From positions 1 to 10,347 of the forward strand of contig CAIUQW010000444.1 in NCBI GenBank assembly GCA_903901395.1: a stretch of 10,347 nucleotides of DNA, in the 5' to 3' direction. The translations under genes and the position numbers were made by a program. This document shows positions 1 to 5,780 of the stretch, in pieces; positions within the stretch are counted from its first letter, which is position 1, and each line of letters begins with the position of its first letter. The stretch is from an uncultured Chlorobiales bacterium (GTDB taxonomy: Bacteria; Bacteroidota; Chlorobiia; Chlorobiales; Chlorobiaceae). The notes under the pieces were generated by a model that saw nothing but the letters and a program-made list of their open reading frames with translations, was not told the origin of the DNA and did no database searches.

Positions 1-1
1 C

Positions 2-1174
2 AAGCAGTGGCGGGGACGGAGTGCGGAGAATGTCGTCGAGGAGATTGCGCTCTTGCATGATCCTCAAAAAAAGAAGCTGCTGAAGATATGGGACGCCAAC
101 TTCCTGACCAACATCAAGCGGGCCGAGGCGATCTGCGACCTTATGATCGAGCGCGGGCTGACCAACTTCAGAATCATGACCGAGACCCGCGCAAAAGATA
201 TAATCCGTGCAGAGCCAATTCTGGACAAGCTGGTGCGCGTCGGATTACGGAAAGTCGGTCTTGGGATCGAGAGTCCAAACCTGGAGACGCTTGAAAAAAT
301 GAACAAGCGCAACAATCTCGACGATGTTTCCAAAGCGATCAATCTGCTCAAGAAACATGGTGTCGGCGTCGAAGGCTATTTCATTGTCGGTCACTACAGC
401 GAGAATGAAACCGATACAATGCGCTATCCCGAATTTGCCCGCTCGCTCGGTCTCCGGAATGCGCTGTTCATGGCCATGACACCCTATCCAGGTACGCAAA
501 TTTTCGATGAGTATCACAGTCAGCACCATATCACTTCATACAACTGGGATTTGTATAACAACTTCTGTCCCGTTGTGAAAACCGAGGCGATGAGCAACGA
601 TCGGTTGACGATGATGATGGTGTTTTGCTATATAGCGTTCTTTAATTATCAATCGTTGCTGAAGCAGAAAAGCGAGCGCGGAATGCTGCTTATTTTCCTG
701 AGAGATATATGTCAGTTTATCTTTCTGATACAGGTAAACCGCAGTCTTGGCAAACGAGAGGTCGCGTCGATTATCTATGAAGCGTTCGACCGGTTCGCGG
801 GCACCGAACCTCGCATCACCTGCTCCTCGAAAACTGCGTTGAAGCAACAGGTATCGTTTTTCCTCGAAGAGAGCACAGACCGCCGGGTCGAGTTCCGCAT
901 CACCGAGGAGTCCGGCAATCGCGTGCTCGCCATATGCCGTGCATCTGGCGCAACGCCGAAAAACGGCGTGGTCGTGCGCGTGGATGTTGCCGTTGAAGCC
1001 GCGGGGTCTGTGTCGATGGATGTCGTCATGCGCTATCTGTACAGAAAAGAGCTGGTACGCAACAACCCATCCAGAGCTGCCGGTCAATATCTGCAACTCG
1101 CCCTCGACAGCGACATAAGACGCGCCATCACCGAATTTTATCGCCTCTATCGAGCCTGCGCGCGAAAGCGGTGA
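2..1174 (+). CDS. B12-binding-type radical SAM protein (BchE-like superfamily), 5' end missing
   Basis: The reading frame is open from base 2 with no credible start, so the gene begins upstream; the TTG at 53 is only an internal codon. The first visible residues (WRGRSAENVVEEI) match the strand-helix that follows the CxxxCxxC cluster motif in B12-binding-domain radical SAM proteins. Core landmarks follow: WDANF (89-103), TETR (179-190), GLGIES (257-274), and TPYPGT (479-496), which closes the barrel. The B12 domain and the three cluster cysteines must lie outside the window. The last 170 or so residues form a C-terminal extension with no motif I recognise. BchE (Mg-protoporphyrin ester cyclase) and the bacteriochlorophyll methylases BchQ/BchR of green sulfur bacteria belong to this superfamily, but the substrate cannot be read from this fragment. 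Family assignment is firm; the specific role is unknown. Confidence 0.85.
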   Translation, partial: KQWRGRSAENVVEEIALLHDPQKKKLLKIWDANFLTNIKRAEAICDLMIERGLTNFRIMTETRAKDIIRAEPILDKLVRVGLRKVGLGIESPNLETLEKMNKRNNLDDVSKAINLLKKHGVGVEGYFIVGHYSENETDTMRYPEFARSLGLRNALFMAMTPYPGTQIFDEYHSQHHITSYNWDLYNNFCPVVKTEAMSNDRLTMMMVFCYIAFFNYQSLLKQKSERGMLLIFLRDICQFIFLIQVNRSLGKREVASIIYEAFDRFAGTEPRITCSSKTALKQQVSFFLEESTDRRVEFRITEESGNRVLAICRASGATPKNGVVVRVDVAVEAAGSVSMDVVMRYLYRKELVRNNPSRAAGQYLQLALDSDIRRAITEFYRLYRACARKR

Positions 1175-1193
1175 TACACATGAGGAGAACAAA

Positions 1194-1331
1194 ATGATGC
1201 GCAAGCTTGAAATTATCATTTTCCGGAGTGAGAATGAGCAGGTATTCGTTGCTGAAGTTCCAGAGCTTTCAGGTTGTATGATGCATGGAGATTCATATGA
1301 TGCCGTTTTGGCTTATGTTATTGAACTATAA
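1194..1331 (+). pseudogene. Truncated HicB-like antitoxin ORF (45 codons)
   Basis: A short frame starts at ATG 1194 with a good ribosome site (AGGAG at 1183-1187, six bases before the start) and ends at TAA 1329-1331. The product begins MMRKLEIIIFRSENEQVFVA and continues EVPELSGCMMHGDSYDAVLA. This is the beta-strand pattern of HicB antitoxins, in which (V/A)AEVPELPGC is followed by a GD-turn and an AL helix. HicB partially folds like RNase H and neutralises the HicA RNA interferase. Here the protein stops right after the first helix, so the rest of the fold and any DNA-binding tail are missing. No hicA is present: the radical SAM gene ends 19 bases upstream and the next gene starts 23 bases downstream. 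It is most likely a relic or a partial orphan antitoxin; a very short functional HicB-like protein is possible. Confidence 0.7.
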
Positions 1332-1354
1332 TATTTAACAGGAGTTTTTCTGTC

Positions 1355-2032
1355 ATGGGCGATTTTAGTAAACTACTTGAGGCTTTGGCTACAGTTTCAT
1401 GGCCAGTAATTGTTTTTTTCATTATCTGGTCATACCGAAAACAGGTTGGTGGTCTTATTGAATCTGCAAGAAATCGCAAATTCACGATAGAAGTCGGAGG
1501 ACAAAAGCTGTCAATGGAAGAGGTCAATCAACAGCAACAAGGCTTTATAGCGGATCTTCAAAAACAATTGCTCGAACTTCGAAAAAAGATAGAAGGGGAG
1601 ACAATTTCTCGTGAAGCTGTTCAAGTAGATGTTTTATTGACGCATCAAGCAGAAAACAGTGTGTTATGGGTTGATGATAATCCAAAGAATAATAGTTTTT
1701 TTATTGATTTATTACAGAGGCGAGGATACCAGGTCGATTTGGCTATAGCGACGGCGGAGGCATTAAAAATGATAGACCGTAAGACGTATCGGCTGATTCT
1801 TTCTGATATGGGTCGTACCGAGAATGGGAATTATGTCGGAAGTGCCGGGATCGATCTTCTCGGTGAACTAAAAAAGCAAAATAATGCTACGCCATTTGTC
1901 GTATTCTGTTCAGGACAAGGCGTTAGACGTTTTAGTGATCAAGTGATTGCCGCAGGAGGAAAAGCTATCACGTCTTCCAGTACAGAGCTTCGTGCAATCA
2001 TTGATGAACTTGCTCCTGGAAAAGAAGGATAG
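1355..2032 (+). CDS. Membrane-anchored coiled-coil protein with atypical receiver (REC) domain
   Basis: A 225-residue protein; ATG 1355 is preceded by AGGAG at 1340-1344. Residues 14-27 are hydrophobic and form one predicted membrane helix, followed by a basic stretch (RKQ, RNRK). A charged, Q-rich region at about 55-85 looks like a coiled coil. Residues 101-222 form a receiver-like domain: strand VLWVDD with the acid pair D107/D108, then LILSD with the likely phosphoacceptor D151, then FVVFCSG with S186 at the usual Thr/Ser position. The usual Lys-Pro after strand 5 is replaced by Ser-Ser (about S207-S208, in GGKAITSS), so phosphorylation chemistry may be changed. There is no output domain and no adjacent histidine kinase. 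A hand count of bases 1381-1440 gives 23 G+C of 60 (38%), against 41 of 60 (68%) in the ppx-like gene at 5521-5580, which suggests acquired DNA. A membrane-tethered signalling or accessory-system sensor is inference; partner and function are unknown. Confidence 0.75.
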   Translation: MGDFSKLLEALATVSWPVIVFFIIWSYRKQVGGLIESARNRKFTIEVGGQKLSMEEVNQQQQGFIADLQKQLLELRKKIEGETISREAVQVDVLLTHQAENSVLWVDDNPKNNSFFIDLLQRRGYQVDLAIATAEALKMIDRKTYRLILSDMGRTENGNYVGSAGIDLLGELKKQNNATPFVVFCSGQGVRRFSDQVIAAGGKAITSSSTELRAIIDELAPGKEG

Positions 2033-2383
2033 ATCATGTATCTAAATATATCTCTCATGGTTATTCAGGTGTTAAGCTTGCCGGAAAAATATCGGTAAAT
2101 CAGGATCGAAACCAGTGTCTGATATAACGGTTTTTCTTCAAGTAGATTTAGCTTTCAGATGGTTCGGATCGCTTTTTTAAATTCTGATATTGATTCTATT
2201 GTACTTCTTGAATGTATCTTGCGCCTATGACTTGTGCTTCTCTTTGTATTTTTATAAGTAATTGAAAGATTTCCATTCGTCATTTTCATAAGACTTCAGA
2301 ATATCTTTTTCAAAGTCACCCTGCATGTTCATTGTTTTTTCATTTCAGTGACTTTCATTGCATAGCTGAATGATAAAACAGTT
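2033..2383. other. AT-rich intergenic region, 351 bases, with antitoxin relic
   Basis: No intact gene is present between the receiver-protein stop and the Sua5 stop. A hand count of 2221-2280 gives 20 G+C of 60 (33%). The right two-thirds is the decayed antitoxin described separately. The left part (2033-2110) holds only a 20-codon open frame from ATG 2036, which resembles nothing I know. The two flanking genes converge here, yet I see no convincing GC-rich hairpin with a T-run that would act as a terminator. Confidence 0.6.
2114..2332 (-). pseudogene. Decayed ribbon-helix-helix (CopG-type) antitoxin
   Basis: Read on the minus strand from ATG at 2332, one frame gives MNMQGDFEKDILKSYENDEW, then KSFNYL, a stop, KYKEKHKS, a stop, AQDTFKKYNRINIRI, a stop, KSDPNHLKAKST, a stop, and RKTVISDT. 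The order matches a widespread antitoxin family: an acidic N-terminal helix (EKEILESYENGEW...), a linker helix ending A..T..KDK, the DNA-contacting strand RINIRIS, then DL..IQ.KA and TLIS. The in-frame stops are at 2252-2254, 2225-2227, 2177-2179 and 2138-2140. A short deletion seems to have removed the usual G(I/M)PYQ before TLIS. The family resemblance is by eye, but the continuous single-frame match across four stops argues against chance. No toxin gene is intact beside it: the Sua5 gene ends 51 bases upstream in the same direction. It is not expected to make a functional protein. Confidence 0.65.
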
Positions 2384-3334
2384 TTAATTTTTCCCCGCAG
2401 CCTTCAAGAGCCTGTCCCGTATCGCCCGTCCGATTCCCTCTTCCGGCGGTAGTTCGCAATAGATTGTTCGTATCCCTTCAGCGTCGCATGTTCTGAAAAA
2501 TCCGAACAAGACACGTGCGTATTCGTCCATGTCCCGGCACTGGAGCGTTTTTATGGCTTCGGTGGGTGAGGCGCTGAGGCCGATCCAGGCGGTGGGTGCG
2601 ATTTCGGGCAGGCTTTTTGGTGGCGCTTCGACGAGCACGATTTCGGCTTCGGGGCTGTAGTGGCGGTACTTCTGGCCGGGGCTTTTCGGGGCTTCGCCCG
2701 GCTTGCAGGAGGTCGCGATTTCCAGATCAGGCACCAGTTCGCGAAGGGCTTCGATGCTCACGGCTCCGGTGCGCAACAGGCGCGGCGGGTTGACTGAGCA
2801 GTCAACGATGGTTGATTCGAGGCCGATGGCGCTTGGTTCGCCGCGCAACAGGCAGGCGATTCTGCCGCCGAGGTCGTGATAGACGGTTTTCCAGTCGGTC
2901 GGGCTTGGGCGGCCCGAGACGTTTGCGGAGGGCGCGGCGACAGGGTGCTCGCAGTAGCGTAAAAATTCCGACGCCACCGGGTGCGACGGGCAGCGCACGC
3001 CAATCGTCGGCAGTCCGGCGGAGACGATCTCCGGCACGACGTCGCGCTTTTTCAGCACGAGCGTCAGCGGGCCGGGGAAAAAGCGCTCGACGAGCATCCT
3101 CGCCGTGTCGCTGATCTCCAGCGCCACCTCGCCGATGCGGTCGGGCGTCGCCACATGGACGATCAGCGGATTGTCCGAAGGTCGCCCCTTCGATTTGAAA
3201 ATGCCCGCCACAGCATCCGCATCAAAAGCGTCGGCGCCAAGACCGTAGACGGTTTCGGTTGGGAATGCCACGGTTTCGCCGCGGTTGAGGCAGCTTGCGG
3301 CCTCTTCGGGCCAGTCGGTCACGAGAGTCTGCAT
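2384..3334 (-). CDS. sua5: Threonylcarbamoyl-AMP synthase, Sua5/YwlC/YrdC family
   Basis: A 316-residue protein with both Sua5 domains. It makes L-threonylcarbamoyladenylate from threonine, bicarbonate and ATP, the first step of t6A formation at position 37 of ANN-decoding tRNAs; TsaD/TsaB/TsaE then transfer the group. The N-terminal YrdC domain shows PTETVYGLG (25-33), the nucleotide-binding KSKGRPSDNPL (47-57), FPGPLTLVL (86-94), RCPSHP (114-119) and SANVSG (136-141). The linker motif SPGQKYRHYSP (218-228) is typical of full Sua5 and absent from short YrdC/TsaC. Residues 229-316 are the smaller Rossmann-like Sua5 domain. The ATG start lies 14 bases after the stop of the upstream membrane-protein gene, so the two are probably co-transcribed. 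No strong Shine-Dalgarno is visible. Length and motifs are complete; confidence is high. Confidence 0.95.
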   Translation of the reverse strand: MQTLVTDWPEEAASCLNRGETVAFPTETVYGLGADAFDADAVAGIFKSKGRPSDNPLIVHVATPDRIGEVALEISDTARMLVERFFPGPLTLVLKKRDVVPEIVSAGLPTIGVRCPSHPVASEFLRYCEHPVAAPSANVSGRPSPTDWKTVYHDLGGRIACLLRGEPSAIGLESTIVDCSVNPPRLLRTGAVSIEALRELVPDLEIATSCKPGEAPKSPGQKYRHYSPEAEIVLVEAPPKSLPEIAPTAWIGLSASPTEAIKTLQCRDMDEYARVLFGFFRTCDAEGIRTIYCELPPEEGIGRAIRDRLLKAAGKN

Positions 3335-3348
3335 ACTCGAAGACCCGG

Positions 3349-4035
3349 TCAGGGCACGAGGAAAAAGCCGTTGACCGACGACGGAAAAAGCCAGGCGGAA
3401 GCGAGCACTCCGGCAATGGCTCCGGCAAGCGGCACGCTGAAATTGTCGTCGATCCTGAAACCGAAGACTTTCATCGACAGCGCTTCGGCAATGGTTCCGG
3501 CAAGCGCCATGACGATGCCGACCGGAAGCGGAAGGCCGGGAATCAGCGCCACGACAAGGAGCGCGCTCGCGAAAAACGCAAAACTGCCTTCAAAGCTTTT
3601 CTGGCCGAACCGATGCGTTCCAAAGCGCTTGCCCACCAGGGCCGCGGCCGTGTCGGACACCGAAACCATCGCAAAGGAGGCAACGGCAATGGTTTTCGGG
3701 AAAAAGGCGACGAGCACGAGAGCCGCCAGCGTGATCCAGGTCGCGCCATTCAGATGCAGCCGCTCCCTGCTCAGCTCGTGATGGCGCAGCATGGTGCCGA
3801 AGGTCGAATGATACCAGGTCGAAAGAAAGGGCACGAAGTGCTTGGAAATATCCACCAGAAAAAATCCCGCCGTCATCGGCGCAAGGATCAAGAGCGCCTG
3901 CTTTCTGCCGATGTGCCAGTAGATCAGCGGAATCAGGAGGGACGAGAGATGGATCGCCTTGCGCGCGAACTCGTAACGGAAACCCAGACGGTCGGGATCA
4001 TGATCGACCTTGACGGTTTTATTCAATCGAGTCAT
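3349..4035 (-). CDS. Polyprenol/phytol/dolichol kinase-like membrane protein
   Basis: A 228-residue, strongly hydrophobic protein with about six or seven predicted membrane helices. It matches the CTP-dependent lipid kinase family (yeast Sec59 dolichol kinase, Dgk1, plant VTE5 phytol kinase), related to phosphatidate cytidylyltransferases. Visible motifs are an N-terminal amphipathic EFARKAIHLSS (22-32), VSVSDTAAALVGKRFG (124-139), KSFEGS (146-151), GTIAEALS (180-187) and the family-typical DDNFSVPL (196-203). The reaction is phosphorylation of a long-chain isoprenoid or lipid alcohol in the membrane, with CTP as likely donor. In a phototroph, phytol or farnesol salvage for chlorophyll or quinone side chains is a reasonable but unproven guess. 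I chose ATG 4033-4035; a GTG directly before it (4036-4038) is an alternative adding one residue. The Sua5 gene follows 14 bases downstream. Confidence 0.8.
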   Translation of the reverse strand: MTRLNKTVKVDHDPDRLGFRYEFARKAIHLSSLLIPLIYWHIGRKQALLILAPMTAGFFLVDISKHFVPFLSTWYHSTFGTMLRHHELSRERLHLNGATWITLAALVLVAFFPKTIAVASFAMVSVSDTAAALVGKRFGTHRFGQKSFEGSFAFFASALLVVALIPGLPLPVGIVMALAGTIAEALSMKVFGFRIDDNFSVPLAGAIAGVLASAWLFPSSVNGFFLVP

Positions 4036-4038
4036 CAC

Positions 4039-4223
4039 GCGAAGAAAGTTCAGAAGAGTTACACATCATGCGGTTCGTACGAAATATCAAGCTGAGCTGA
4101 ATATACACTGAAAAGCCGGATGAGGAAAGAAGAGTAAGGAAATAGAGCTCGCAGCGCCGGGTTCGTTTTTTGGCGAAATCGCTTATTTTATTTCTGGCAG
4201 TATTTTTCATCAGGTTCAAGCGC
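4039..4223. promoter_or_regulatory. Divergent intergenic region, probable promoters
   Basis: This 185-base region separates the divergent lipid-kinase/sua5 and ppx/pabBC units, so promoters for both must lie here or inside the genes. On the minus strand a TATATT hexamer (4100-4105) could be a -10 box, but the sequence about 17 bases upstream of it (TTTCCT) is a poor -35. A perfect 10-base palindrome, TTCGTACGAA, lies at 4074-4083, between that -10 and the lipid-kinase start, where an operator could sit. The plus-strand side is T-rich near 4165-4205 without a clear -35/-10 pair. The location is supported by gene layout; the exact elements are guesses. Confidence 0.3.
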
Positions 4224-5780
4224 ATGTCATCAGAAAAACTCAGGCTGGCCGCCATCGATCTCGGCACCAACTCCTTTCACATGGTCATCGTTGAGGAGTG
4301 CGAGGAGAAGGGGATCGTCGAGATCGATCGTGTCAAGGACATGATCTGCATCGGTCGCGGCAGCATCTCCACCAAAAAACTCGACAGCCTGGCTATGGAG
4401 GAGGGGGTGGCAACGCTGCGGAACTTCATCGTGCTGGCTACCCAGCGGGATGTCGCGCCGCACAACATCATCGCCTTCGCCACCAGCGCGATCCGCGAGG
4501 CTGAAAACCGCGATGAGTTCATCGAAATGGTCAGGCGTGAAACCGGCCTGAAGGTGCGGGTGATCACCGGCAAGGAGGAGGCGCAGTTCATCTACTACGG
4601 CGTGCGCAACGCCGTGACGCTCCGCGACAAACCCGATCTACTCTTCGACATCGGCGGCGGTTCGGTGGAGTTCATCATCGCCGACAGGTCGAAAGTGCAT
4701 CTGCTCGAAAGCCGCAAGATCGGCGTGGCCAGGATGCTGGAGCGTTTCGTGCGCACCGATCCGGTTTCAGCGCGGGAGCTGAAGCTGTTGCAGCAGTTCT
4801 TCGCCGCCGAGATGTATGGCGGCGCGGCGGAGAAGGCGCGTGAACTCGGCGTGCACCGTGCGGTCGCTTCGTCGGGCACGGCGCAGAACATCGCCCGCAT
4901 GATCCAGTCGGGCAAGGATTCCGACTCGGCGGAGGTGCTGAATCAGAGCGGCTTCACCCGTCAGGAGTTCGAGAGCTTCTACCGGCAGGTGATCACGATG
5001 GACGCTCCGGCGCGGCGCAGGCTGACCGGTCTCGACGAAAAGCGGGTTGACTTGATCGTCCCGGGCCTGATTCTTTTTGACACGATTTTCCGGGTGTTTG
5101 GCATCAGGGAGGTGATCATCTCCGACTCGGCGTTGCGCGAGGGGATGGTGATTCACCACATCGCCAACATTCGCGGGCGAGATGGAGGCGACAATCACGA
5201 CATCCGGCGGCAGAGCGTCATGGAGCTTGGCTACCGCTGCAACTGGCACAAGCCGCACGCGGAGCAGGTGGCGCGGCTGTCGCTGATGCTCTTCGACGAG
5301 CTGCAACCGCTGCACAATCTCAAAGAGCGCTACCGGGAGCTGCTTGAATACGCGGCACTGCTGCACAACGTCGGGGAGTTCATCTCGATTTCGGCGCACC
5401 ACAAGCACAGCCAGTACATCATCATGAACGCCGACCTGCGCGGCTTTTCGCCGACCGAGATCGAGATCATCGGCAACGTCGCCCGCTACCACCGCAAGCA
5501 GCCGCCGTCGGAGAAGCACCCGCTCTACAGCCAGCTCAAGCCAGCGCACCGGCGCGCGGTCGATGTGCTCTCCGGCATTCTGCGCATCTCGAACGGCCTC
5601 GAACGGGGCCACCGCCAGAACGTGCAGTCGATCACGGCGCGACTCGAACCGGGGCGCATCGTGCTCGAAGCGCTCACCCGCTGCGAGCCGGACATTGAGC
5701 TTTGGGCGGTGGAAAGCCTCAAACCGTGGCTCGAAGAGCTGCTCGCCAAACCGATCCGGTTCGAAGCCAGGATTCAGTAA
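4224..5780 (+). CDS. Ppx/GppA family exopolyphosphatase / pppGpp phosphatase
   Basis: A 518-residue protein of the ASKHA-fold Ppx/GppA family, which removes terminal phosphate from polyphosphate and/or converts pppGpp to ppGpp; sequence alone does not separate the two. It shows the first phosphate loop IDLGTNSF (11-18), TSAIREA (87-93), the catalytic-region TGKEEA (115-120), the second loop FDIGGGSVE (141-149), ASSGT (215-219) and SDSALREGM (300-308). A C-terminal HD-like domain (about 325-500) carries HKHSQYII (393-400) and RYHRK (421-425). Its HD dyad reads HN (LLHNVGE, 379-385), as in E. coli PPX where it is HE, so this half is probably not a metal phosphohydrolase. Length fits the two-domain form. 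The frame is open back to TTG 4170, which would add 18 hydrophobic residues; I prefer ATG 4224 because the family starts just before the first loop. The stop overlaps the next start. Confidence 0.9.
   Translation: MSSEKLRLAAIDLGTNSFHMVIVEECEEKGIVEIDRVKDMICIGRGSISTKKLDSLAMEEGVATLRNFIVLATQRDVAPHNIIAFATSAIREAENRDEFIEMVRRETGLKVRVITGKEEAQFIYYGVRNAVTLRDKPDLLFDIGGGSVEFIIADRSKVHLLESRKIGVARMLERFVRTDPVSARELKLLQQFFAAEMYGGAAEKARELGVHRAVASSGTAQNIARMIQSGKDSDSAEVLNQSGFTRQEFESFYRQVITMDAPARRRLTGLDEKRVDLIVPGLILFDTIFRVFGIREVIISDSALREGMVIHHIANIRGRDGGDNHDIRRQSVMELGYRCNWHKPHAEQVARLSLMLFDELQPLHNLKERYRELLEYAALLHNVGEFISISAHHKHSQYIIMNADLRGFSPTEIEIIGNVARYHRKQPPSEKHPLYSQLKPAHRRAVDVLSGILRISNGLERGHRQNVQSITARLEPGRIVLEALTRCEPDIELWAVESLKPWLEELLAKPIRFEARIQ

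Noticed and set aside
2036..2098. Short open frame of 20 codons after the receiver gene
   Set aside because: No ribosome site beyond the preceding coding sequence, no similarity I recognise, and a length expected by chance in AT-rich DNA.
2384..2400. AT-rich inverted sequence (AAAAC/GTTTT) near the sua5 stop as a terminator
   Set aside because: The stem is almost all A-T and only about four or five pairs, too weak to call a factor-independent terminator.
2981..3781. Long plus-strand open frames opposite sua5 and the lipid-kinase gene
   Set aside because: Both sense-strand proteins have complete family motifs; the opposite frames show none and have skewed composition.
4767..5612. Long antisense open frame (281 codons) opposite the Ppx/GppA gene
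   Set aside because: It is a shadow of a GC-rich gene: low-complexity Arg/Val/Asp-rich translation, no recognisable motifs, and the sense frame is a complete known family.
5702..5779. Upstream start for PabBC adding 26 residues
   Set aside because: The extension lies entirely inside the phosphatase gene and reads as Arg/Gly-rich filler; ATG 5780 fits the PabB N-terminus and the TAATG overlap.
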